From: Hyphomicrobiales bacterium
GTDB lineage: Bacteria > Pseudomonadota > Alphaproteobacteria > Rhizobiales > Beijerinckiaceae
Reading direction: 5' to 3'
DNA length: 7,637 nt
Assembly: GCA_003567055.1 (NCBI GenBank)
Contig: PXAW01000566.1
Location: 1-7,637 of the forward strand
This document shows positions 1 through 5,732 of the stretch, piece by piece; positions within the stretch are counted from its first letter, which is position 1; each line of letters begins with the position of its first letter. The notes beneath the pieces are model-generated. The model did no database searches. It was not told the origin of the DNA and saw only the letters and a program-made list of their open reading frames with translations. Both the position numbers and the translations under genes were made by a program.

Positions 1-504
1 CGCCTGATCCGGCGATTTTGGAACCGTAGCCGTTTCATCGGAAACCGGTTTCGGAAGCAGTTTATCGAGCATTTTTGCCACGCTTTCGCCCGCAATCTGC
101 CCACCATGACCGGGCACGCCACCGGGCACATTCCAGTCCCAGGCATAGTCCACGGCATAATCCACATGGTTGCGGATGGCGGGATCGAGCAGCCACATCT
201 TGCGCAGGGCCGCGTTCTTCAACGCTCCCGGCACGCCCTTGCGCAGGAACTGGCGCAGATCGGTCTGCGTGGTGATCGAATCGAGCGATGGCAGAGCCGC
301 GAGCTCTTCTTCGCTGAGCATTTCCTCTTGCTGCAGCGCGGCAGAAGATTCCGGCGCATCGCTGTGTGACAGATTGTCGCGCGCGTCCGATTCAGGCGCT
401 GCGTCTTCCCCGTCAACCGAATCGGTCGCGCTGCGCTGCGCCTCCTGCTTTTCCTTCTCAGAAAGCTTGCGTTGCGACCAGCGCCCGAGGAAGCCCCCGC
501 TCAT
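1..504 (-). CDS. DUF3306 domain protein, FDH-associated (3' end beyond window)
   Basis: I translated this reading frame by hand: it is open from the ATG at 504 to position 1 (168 codons), and the C-terminus lies outside the window. The protein opens with SGGFLGRWSQRK. A Glu/Ala/Ser-rich, probably disordered linker of about 50 residues follows. Next comes a conserved block with LPSLDSI (about 72-78), LRQFLRKGVPGALKNAALRK and a DP (107-108) leading to YAWDWN (120-125) and PGGVPGHG (127-134). The FLGRWS start and the YAWDxN-PGG-PG block are what I remember of DUF3306. No signal peptide or membrane segment is visible. The molecular function is unknown; the family commonly sits beside DUF3305 in formate dehydrogenase loci. 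The ATG overlaps the DUF3305 stop as ATGA, with only a weak ribosome site, which points to coupled translation. Family call fairly sure, function not. Confidence 0.82.
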   Translation of the reverse strand, partial: MSGGFLGRWSQRKLSEKEKQEAQRSATDSVDGEDAAPESDARDNLSHSDAPESSAALQQEEMLSEEELAALPSLDSITTQTDLRQFLRKGVPGALKNAALRKMWLLDPAIRNHVDYAVDYAWDWNVPGGVPGHGGQIAGESVAKMLDKLLPKPVSDETATVPKSPDQA

Positions 505-1019
505 TTGCGCACCCATTTGTCTTGCGGCTGCAGGATTCGCGGCGCGCGCGGATCCTTCTCGACATCGACCGGCTTGCGCTTGCGCTTCTTGAACGGGATC
601 TCGACATGGTGGCGCGCGATGAAATCTTCCAGCTTCATGCGCAGCACATCGGGCATGCCGACCACCTCGACCACGACCCCGGTATCGAGGGCGAGCCCCT
701 CCCCCTCATAGGGATCGACGGTGACGAGGCGGATATCCGCCTTGCGCGCATCCTCGACCTCGGGGATCACCACCCAGATCCCGGGGCGGCGGCTCATCAG
801 ATTGTCCTGATAATGGCTGGTATCGCCGGTATGCAGGATCAGGTCATGCGTGCCGAGATACCAGGTCTCGATCCCGTCCTCGTCGCTGAGCAGCGTATGC
901 GGCGCGACATCGGGGACCGACGGCAGCACGGCATAGGGCCGCACCTGGCGCCCGGCCCATTTGGTCACCGGCGGGCGCGATTGCGCCACGACACCGAATT
1001 TGAGAACTTCCCTGGCCAT
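501..1019 (-). CDS. DUF3305 domain protein, FDH-associated
   Basis: This is a 172-residue soluble protein of unknown function. It starts REVLKFGVVAQSR, continues through a W21...R27PYAVLP block and YLGTHDLILH (54-63), then DTSHYQDNL (66-74) and PGIWVVI (79-85). A GMPDV segment (121-125) leads to FIARHHVEIPFKKRKRK (133-149). The pattern of GVV start, Lhxxdxxx-Y-xNL, MP and HHVExxFxKRKR matches my memory of DUF3305. The strongly basic KKRKRK tail could bind nucleic acid or an acidic partner (inference). There is no signal peptide and no cysteine. The ATG at 1019 follows an AGGGGTGA-like ribosome site. The gene is separated from the upstream DUF6352-type gene by a hairpin-rich 113-base gap and is coupled to DUF3306 by an ATGA overlap. 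The neighbours suggest a role in making or assembling FDH. Confidence 0.83.
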   Translation of the reverse strand: MAREVLKFGVVAQSRPPVTKWAGRQVRPYAVLPSVPDVAPHTLLSDEDGIETWYLGTHDLILHTGDTSHYQDNLMSRRPGIWVVIPEVEDARKADIRLVTVDPYEGEGLALDTGVVVEVVGMPDVLRMKLEDFIARHHVEIPFKKRKRKPVDVEKDPRAPRILQPQDKWVRK

Positions 1020-1034
1020 CCGGTCACCCCTGGA

Positions 1035-1079
1035 GCATCATTCCGTCAGATGGATACCGGCTGACGGAAGAAATGATGC
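1035..1079. repeat. Long imperfect hairpin in the operon gap
   Basis: TTCCGTCAG (1041-1049) is exactly complementary to CTGACGGAA (1061-1069) across an 11-base loop. The stem continues with GCATCA (1035-1040) against TGATGC (1074-1079) after a 4-base bulge at 1070-1073, giving about 15 pairs. It lies just upstream of the DUF3305 ribosome site and has no T-run on either side, so it is a poor intrinsic terminator. It could be an RNA processing or stability element, a REP-like repeat, or a protein-binding site. The base pairing is directly visible; the role is inference. Confidence 0.7.
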
Positions 1080-1105
1080 GTCTGACAATAACTTAGTGCG
1101 CCCGG

Positions 1106-1120
1106 CCTGACTCCGTCAGG
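1106..1120. repeat. Short hairpin with repeated TCCGTCAG motif
   Basis: CCTGAC (1106-1111) and GTCAGG (1115-1120) form a 6-bp stem around a 3-base TCC loop, 12 bases before the DUF6352-type stop codon. TCCGTCAG recurs at 1042-1049 and 1112-1119, and in inverse as CTGACGGA at 1061-1068, so the gap holds three copies of one 8-base word. This may be a second half of the neighbouring hairpin element. Confidence 0.55.
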
Positions 1121-1132
1121 TCGGAACGCGTT

Positions 1133-2125
1133 CTAATGCGTCGTCGCAAGCGCGACGAGCGGCAGCCCCATGATGAGGTTCTGCGGCTTCATCCGTATGA
1201 TCTTGTCATCGCCCATCCCGAGTATCAGCCAGACCGGCGCACCGCGCACATCCTCGATCATGACCTCCGGATCATCGAATTCGAGCCGGAACAGACCGAC
1301 CAGCGCACCGACGGGATCCTCCCCGCGCCACAGCGCATCGCCGATCTTCACGCCGATCTGGTCGAGCCCGACATACCAGCGCAGATCGACATCCTCGACG
1401 CTGGTCAGGGGCGTGATGCGCACGCGCGTTCCCGTCAGATGCGTGACGAAGGCGGCGAGCGCCCGGGCCAGCCCGTCCCGGGCCTGCGACGATGCGCCGA
1501 AGGGCAGCGCCATCGTGTGCGCATCCGAGCGGCTCCAATAGGTCCAGGCGTTTTCCTCGACCAGCACGTCGAGATCATCGACGCCGCCGGCAAACATCGC
1601 ATTGAGCGGGGAGAGCTGCTTTTCCGCCTCCATCTCCGCCACGAGCTCGTCATCGGCGAGGATCAGCGCCCCGTCCGAGACATGCCCGCGCTGGGCGCGA
1701 AACAGCATCTCGGCGGCGCGCAACGTCCAGACATCCTCGCAACCCTCCAGCGCGTTGCGCAGGATCAGCTGCACGAGCTGATCGTAGAATACGACCGGCA
1801 GCCGCAGCCCCTCGCGCAGGATGGCGAGATAGCCCTCCTCGATGGTACCGGCCTCCAGCAGGCGGTCGCGCAGGGCGATCAGGAAGCGCCAGTTCTCATG
1901 CGCATCCGGATCGGCCATGGCGGTGATATCCGCCTCGCTGACGCGGTCGCGCGGGGCGCGCATCAGCCGCGCATGCAGCGCCCGCTCGGCCTCGCAGGCC
2001 TCCTCCGGCGGCAGCACTTCCGGGCGCGCGAGCCAGGCGAGCAGCAATTCATCCGTGACGATCATCCGGCCCCGCGCATCGAGGCGGGTGAGCTGGTGGC
2101 CGCTCGCGACCCAGAATTCCCTCAT
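1133..2125 (-). CDS. DUF6352-type protein, FDH-operon member
   Basis: This is a 330-residue soluble protein of unknown function. The start, FWVASGHQLTRLDARG, leads into VTDELLLAWLARPEVLPPEE (23-42), an acidic patch ending in ERALHARL. Helical segments follow: ENWRFLIALRDRLL (77-90), GTIEEGYLAILR (93-104), FYDQLVQLILRNAL (113-126) and LRAAEMLFRAQ (135-145). A LADDELV stretch (156-162) and a YWSRSDAH motif (196-203) precede a C-terminal half with WYVGLD (250-255), LFRLEF (278-283) and RMKPQNLIMGLPL (311-323). This order, especially RPE, WxRSD, GLD and MKPQNL, fits what I recall of DUF6352. No cysteine cluster, signal peptide or membrane helix is seen. The ATG overlaps the upstream TGA as ATGA, and AGGAG lies unusually close, two bases before the start. 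Operon membership suggests an FDH accessory role; the family name is from memory. Confidence 0.78.
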   Translation of the reverse strand: MREFWVASGHQLTRLDARGRMIVTDELLLAWLARPEVLPPEEACEAERALHARLMRAPRDRVSEADITAMADPDAHENWRFLIALRDRLLEAGTIEEGYLAILREGLRLPVVFYDQLVQLILRNALEGCEDVWTLRAAEMLFRAQRGHVSDGALILADDELVAEMEAEKQLSPLNAMFAGGVDDLDVLVEENAWTYWSRSDAHTMALPFGASSQARDGLARALAAFVTHLTGTRVRITPLTSVEDVDLRWYVGLDQIGVKIGDALWRGEDPVGALVGLFRLEFDDPEVMIEDVRGAPVWLILGMGDDKIIRMKPQNLIMGLPLVALATTH

Positions 2126-2697
2126 CGCTCCTGCCCCCGCAAATTCAACAGATCCACATGATGCGCCGGATCGTCCGCATCCTCGGCCTCGTCGCTCTCG
2201 ACGATGTAGAAGGCGCGATCATGGCCGCGCAGATAGCCCGCGCCGAAGGCCGTCTCGTCGCGGGATTTGAGGGTGCGGAACTGCTCATGGATCGCGCCGT
2301 CCTCGCCAAAGCTGCGATGCAGGGCAATGAGCGTATTCTCCGCATGCCCCCGGCACAGATCCTGCGCCAGCGCCACCTCCTCCTCCGCAGCGGGCCGCGC
2401 GATCGCCGCGCTCGGCGCGCCCAGATGCGTGACGAGTTGCCGGGCGAGCGTATCGACCATCTGCGCGCGCTCCTCCTCCCTTGCAGGCTGGACGATGATC
2501 AGCGTCGAGAAACCGAAACTGTCCGCGCCGAGAAAGCCGGAGCGGAAGGCGATCTGCTCCTTGCGCGAGAATTGCGCCGGATCGCGCCCGGCGAAGAGGA
2601 AAGTCCCCGGCACCGCCCATTCCCCCGGCTCGGCGGCGCGGGCGAAGACGACGGCGTCGGAGGCGTCGAGGCGGATGGTGCGTGGCAGCAGGATCAC
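2122..2697 (-). CDS. DUF6505-type protein, FDH-operon member (GTG start)
   Basis: This is a small soluble protein of 191 residues, function unknown. The N-terminus LLPRTIRLDASDAVVF leads to RAAEPGEWAVPGTFLFAG (20-37). Then come FRSGFLGADSFGFSTL (51-66), an acidic helix LARQLVTHLGAP (84-95), ARPAAEEEV (100-108) and a C-terminal part with ALHRSF (125-130), RTLK (141-144) and an acidic tail near VDLLNL. The AEPGEWAV and GFLGxxSxGxSTL blocks match what I remember as DUF6505. The start is GTG at 2697-2695, overlapping the TGA of the ligase-like gene as GTGA. GGGAAGGGG lies about 8 bases upstream and supports that start; no ATG competes nearby. Position between the ligase-like and DUF6352-type genes supports a shared FDH-related role. 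No catalytic motif is recognisable. Confidence 0.76.
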   Translation of the reverse strand: MILLPRTIRLDASDAVVFARAAEPGEWAVPGTFLFAGRDPAQFSRKEQIAFRSGFLGADSFGFSTLIIVQPAREEERAQMVDTLARQLVTHLGAPSAAIARPAAEEEVALAQDLCRGHAENTLIALHRSFGEDGAIHEQFRTLKSRDETAFGAGYLRGHDRAFYIVESDEAEDADDPAHHVDLLNLRGQER

Positions 2698-3497
2698 AAT
2701 CGCGGCCCCTTCCCGTCGCGCCAGGCACAGGCGGCGAGCCCTTCGAGCAGGCCGAGGCGGCGTGTTTCGCCATCGGGGAGACGCTCGATCAGATCGCCAT
2801 CGGCAATCGCGCGCGCGCCTGCCTCCAGCTTCGGCTCCAGCCGGTCCAGATAGGGCCTGACCACCGCCTCGAAACCCTGATGCGTCCAGCGGTCGAAATA
2901 CAGCATCAGATAGGAGGCGAAGCTCTCGACGATCAGTTCGCTCTCCTCGAAATCCTCCTCCGCCAGCGAGATGGAATCGGGGAACATCCCCGGATGCGGC
3001 AGATGGTCGCGATCGCCGATCAGCTCCACCGCGAAGACCATCCAGTCCGGCACATCATCCTCGCCACAGCCTTCCGGCGTGACGAAACGCGCGCCGCCCA
3101 GACGTGCGGTGTCGAAAAGCACGGTATCGGGGAAGGCGAAACGCAGCGGCTTGTCCGGCGCGCAATGGGCGGCCAGCGCGTCGCCCAGCGCCGACATGCC
3201 GGCAAAGAAGGCGAGCCGCGCCTCGCGCAGCGGCTTTTCCGGCTCCAGAACCACCGCGAAGGCGAGCAATCCGCCACTCTTGCGCCAGACGAGCGTGCCC
3301 GCGCCTTCCTCCGGCGCGCGCCGGACGGCCTCGTCGAGCACGTCGCCATCCTCGCAAAGATGCTGGTCATAGGGCGGCGGCAGCACGAGGCGGCGCGGCG
3401 CATCCGGCGGCCCCGCCGCGATCACCTCCCGTCTTGGCAGGTTGCGCGACGCTTGTTGCGGCTCCGCCTGACCGTTGCCGGCCCGCCCCTCGCTCAT
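2694..3497 (-). CDS. Degenerate biotin/lipoate protein ligase-like protein
   Basis: A 267-residue protein. After a variable N-terminal extension (1-37) the conserved part starts at LVLPPPYD (37-44). It continues with AVRRAPEEGAGTLVW (57-71), AVVLEPEKPLREARLAFFAG (81-100), FPDTVLFD (122-129), RLGGARF (132-138), PDWMVFAVEL (150-159) and ESFASYLMLYFDRW (191-204). A small C-terminal domain has ADGDLIERL (232-240) and ends WRDGKGPRL, like the DUF4444 tail of this family. In active BirA/LplA enzymes a WPND motif precedes a catalytic Lys in a KLxG motif; here these read FPDT and RLGG, so the lysine seems replaced. It may bind a ligand or partner rather than ligate. The ATG at 3497 follows GGGGAGAGAG and begins the operon. 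The minus frame stays open back to 5351, but that extension lies antisense to the iron-sulfur gene and was not used. Confidence 0.8.
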   Translation of the reverse strand: MSEGRAGNGQAEPQQASRNLPRREVIAAGPPDAPRRLVLPPPYDQHLCEDGDVLDEAVRRAPEEGAGTLVWRKSGGLLAFAVVLEPEKPLREARLAFFAGMSALGDALAAHCAPDKPLRFAFPDTVLFDTARLGGARFVTPEGCGEDDVPDWMVFAVELIGDRDHLPHPGMFPDSISLAEEDFEESELIVESFASYLMLYFDRWTHQGFEAVVRPYLDRLEPKLEAGARAIADGDLIERLPDGETRRLGLLEGLAACAWRDGKGPRL

Positions 3498-3647
3498 GCT
3501 CTCTCTCCCCGGTCGCGATGATTTTTGGAAGGCGGCACCAGGCCTCTCCCTTTTTTCCTTGTCTGGATGAATTATAGAGTAGTGATCAGACCGCGCATCG
3601 CAAAGAGCAAAAACAGCGCGAATCCGTGATCCCGGAGGAAGTGACCG
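3498..3647. promoter_or_regulatory. Divergent control region between operon and iron-sulfur gene
   Basis: These 150 bases separate two genes that start away from each other, so both promoters should lie here. On the minus strand, TATAAT (plus 3571-3576) is an exact -10 match, which would give a leader of about 65 bases; no good -35 is at the usual distance. No convincing plus-strand promoter was found. GTCTG (3561-3565) and CAGAC (3587-3591) form an inverted repeat flanking the -10, and TGATCA is a self-complementary site at 3583-3588. Either could be an operator, but short repeats of this size also arise by chance. Confidence 0.4.
3634..3640 (+). promoter_or_regulatory. Ribosome binding site of the iron-sulfur gene
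   Basis: GGAGGAA ends 7 bases before the ATG at 3648. This strong Shine-Dalgarno match decides the start, which also places the conserved LTCSCEG motif ten residues in, as expected for the family. Confidence 0.75.
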
Positions 3648-5690
3648 ATGAAGCAGCGCGACCGCCTCGTTCTCACCTGCAGCTGCGAGGGCACCATGCC
3701 CGTCGACGGCGACGCCATCGCCGCCTCCGGCTGCGGGGAGATGCCCGAGACCGCGCATCAGCTCTGTCGCATCCAGCTCGATCGTTTTCGCGAGGCGCTT
3801 GCCACGGGGCGCCCGATGACGGTGACCTGCACGCAGGAACAACCCCTCTTCGAGGAAGTCGCCGCAGATTTCGCGCAGGCCGCTGCGGAGGAAGCGGGAG
3901 ACGCCTACGCGCCCGAGCCGGATATCAGCTTCGTCAATATCCGCGAGACGGCGGGATGGTCCAGCGATGCGCAGGCTGCCGGCCCGAAGATGGCGGCGCT
4001 GATCGCGCAGGCGGCAGAAGAGGCCGAGCCCATCGAGATCGTCTCGATGGAGAGCCGTGGCGTGGCGCTGATCCTGGGGCGTGACGAGGTGGCGCTCGAG
4101 GCCGCGCGCGATCTGCTCGACAATCTCGACATCACCGTTCTCGTCACCCCCGGCGCCGAGATCACGCCGCCGCGCCGCAACGCCTTCCCGGTGCTGCAGG
4201 GACGTATCGCCCGGGCGAGCGGGCATCTGGGTGCATTCGAACTCACTGTCGATGCCTATGCCGGCCCGTCGCCATCCTCGCGGAGCAGGCTCGTCTTCGG
4301 TGAGACGCGTGACGGCGCGGTGTCGCGCTGCGATCTCGTCATCGATCTGACGGGCGGCACGCCGCTCTTTCCCGCCGGCGAATTGCGCCCCGGTTATTTC
4401 CGCGCCGATCCCGCCGATCCGGTGGCCGTGGCGAAGCTCGTCGCCAAGGCCCAGCAGATGGTGGGGACCTTCGACAAGCCGCGCTTCATCAATTTCGCCC
4501 CGGATCTGTGCGCCCATTCGCGCAACCAGCAGACGGGCTGCACCCGCTGCCTCGATCTCTGCCCCGCCGGCGCCATCGAACCCGCCGGCGACAGCGTCGC
4601 GATCGATCCGAATATCTGCGCCGGCTGCGGCCAATGCGCTGCCGTCTGCCCCACCGGCGCGGCCTCCTATGCACTGCCCACCGTGGAAAGCTTCGCCCGG
4701 CGCATCCGCGCGGCCCTGCGGGCCTGGTATGATGCGGGTGGCACCCGCGCGCCGGTGCTGCTCCTGCATGACGATGATCACGGCACCCCGCTGATTGATG
4801 CCAGCGCCCGTTTCGGCAACGGCCTGCCGGCGCATGTCATCCCGCTCACCGTCAACGAGGCGACGCAGACCGGCCCCGAGATCATCGCTGCGGCTTTGGC
4901 ATGGGGCGCCGGCGGTCTGCGCATTCTCACCCGCGAACGCCCGCGCCACGCCATTGACGGGCTGGAGCGCACGCTCGCCCTGATGGAGACGATCACCACG
5001 GGCACCGGCCACGGCCCGGAAACGCTCGCCCTGATCCAGACCGATGATCCCGATGCGCTGGAAGCCGCGCTCGCGGACGAGCCCGTCGCGATGCCGGAAA
5101 GCCGCGCCTCGTTCTTCGCGCCGGAGGACAAGCGCGGGCTCCTGACTCTGGCGATGACGCAGATGAACCGCCATGCGCCGCAGCCGGCCAAGGCGATCGC
5201 GCTGCCCGAGGGCGCGCCCTTCGGCCAGGTCGCGCTCGATACGGATGCCTGCACGCTCTGCCTCGCCTGTGTCGGCGTCTGCCCGACCGGGGCGCTCTCC
5301 GACAATCCCGATTACCCCATGCTGCGCTTCACCGAGAGCGCCTGCGTGCAATGCGGATTATGCGAGACGACCTGCCCGGAAGACGCGATCACGCTCGTGC
5401 CCCAGCTCGATTTCGAAGCCTGGGAGGAGCCGAAGAAGCTGCTCAAGCAGGAGGAGCCCTTCGCCTGCATCAGCTGCGGCAAGCTGTTCGGCACCAAGGC
5501 GAGCATCGAGCGCGTCCAGTCCAAACTGAGCACGCACTGGATGTTCTCCGGCCCCTCCGGCGAGCAACGCCGCCGCGTCCTGCAAATGTGCGAGGATTGC
5601 CGCGTCGAGGCCGTCGTCAACGAGGGCTTCGATCCGCATGACGAGAGCATGCGCAAGGTGCGCACGACGGATGATTATCTCAAAGGGTGA
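3648..5690 (+). CDS. HdrA/MvhD-like multi-[4Fe-4S] electron-transfer protein, FDH-associated
   Basis: A 680-residue cytoplasmic iron-sulfur protein. Residues 1-125 carry Cys at 11, 13, 29, 40 and 61, then FVNIRETAGW (95-104), like the N-terminus of HdrA (CSP..., NIREhCsW). Residues 139-172 look Rossmann-like, but the GxGxxG is replaced by GRDEVA. QGRIARASGHLGAFEL (183-198) recalls HdrA's GyvGxF segment. The first ferredoxin unit has Cys 288, 298, 301, 305 and 324, 327, 330, 334. Residues about 350-480 resemble MvhD (PVLLLHDD; ALAWGAGGLRIL at 416-427) but have no cysteine. The second ferredoxin has Cys 535, 538, 541, 545 and 566, 569, 572, 576. CxxC pairs at 607/610 and 648/651 suggest a zinc or rubredoxin-like site. 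Usually annotated only as a 4Fe-4S protein near FDH. The HdrA/MvhD likeness is my pattern reading; electron transfer to or from FDH is inferred from context. Confidence 0.85.
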   Translation: MKQRDRLVLTCSCEGTMPVDGDAIAASGCGEMPETAHQLCRIQLDRFREALATGRPMTVTCTQEQPLFEEVAADFAQAAAEEAGDAYAPEPDISFVNIRETAGWSSDAQAAGPKMAALIAQAAEEAEPIEIVSMESRGVALILGRDEVALEAARDLLDNLDITVLVTPGAEITPPRRNAFPVLQGRIARASGHLGAFELTVDAYAGPSPSSRSRLVFGETRDGAVSRCDLVIDLTGGTPLFPAGELRPGYFRADPADPVAVAKLVAKAQQMVGTFDKPRFINFAPDLCAHSRNQQTGCTRCLDLCPAGAIEPAGDSVAIDPNICAGCGQCAAVCPTGAASYALPTVESFARRIRAALRAWYDAGGTRAPVLLLHDDDHGTPLIDASARFGNGLPAHVIPLTVNEATQTGPEIIAAALAWGAGGLRILTRERPRHAIDGLERTLALMETITTGTGHGPETLALIQTDDPDALEAALADEPVAMPESRASFFAPEDKRGLLTLAMTQMNRHAPQPAKAIALPEGAPFGQVALDTDACTLCLACVGVCPTGALSDNPDYPMLRFTESACVQCGLCETTCPEDAITLVPQLDFEAWEEPKKLLKQEEPFACISCGKLFGTKASIERVQSKLSTHWMFSGPSGEQRRRVLQMCEDCRVEAVVNEGFDPHDESMRKVRTTDDYLKG

Positions 5691-5691
5691 C

Positions 5692-5719
5692 GCGCCGTTC
5701 CGGAGGACCGGGGCGGCGC
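5692..5719 (+). terminator. Hairpin terminator candidate after the iron-sulfur gene
   Basis: GCGCCGTTCCGG (5692-5703) pairs with CCGGGGCGGCGC (5708-5719) around an AGGA loop, two bases after the stop codon. The two central T positions face G, giving G-U pairs in a plus-strand RNA; in minus-strand RNA they would be A-C mismatches. The stem therefore favours the iron-sulfur transcript. No T-run follows, so it may work with Rho or as a 3' end stabiliser. Confidence 0.6.
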
Positions 5720-5732
5720 TGCTGATACCGGC

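Noticed and set aside
366..1064. A 232-codon plus-strand frame opposite DUF3305/DUF3306
   Set aside because: It overlaps two recognisable minus-strand genes and their junction, and its product has no recognisable motif.
1035..1120. Reading the operon hairpins as a classical Rho-independent terminator
   Set aside because: No T-run follows either stem on the transcribed strand, and the DUF3305 ribosome site follows directly.
1136..2161. A 341-codon plus-strand frame opposite the DUF6352-type gene
   Set aside because: It mirrors a conserved gene that has coupled overlaps on both strands of evidence, and its product (repeated RIRIG, RRR, QHF stretches) resembles no family.
2682..3521. A 279-codon plus-strand frame opposite the ligase-like gene
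   Set aside because: It is antisense to a recognisable family, has no ribosome site and no conserved motif; high GC keeps such frames open.
2694..5351. An 885-codon minus-strand open frame covering the ligase-like gene and most of the iron-sulfur gene
   Set aside because: Only the last 267 codons match a family. The rest is antisense to a clear ferredoxin gene, is rich in Arg/Gly/Ala as mirror frames are, and includes the divergent control region.
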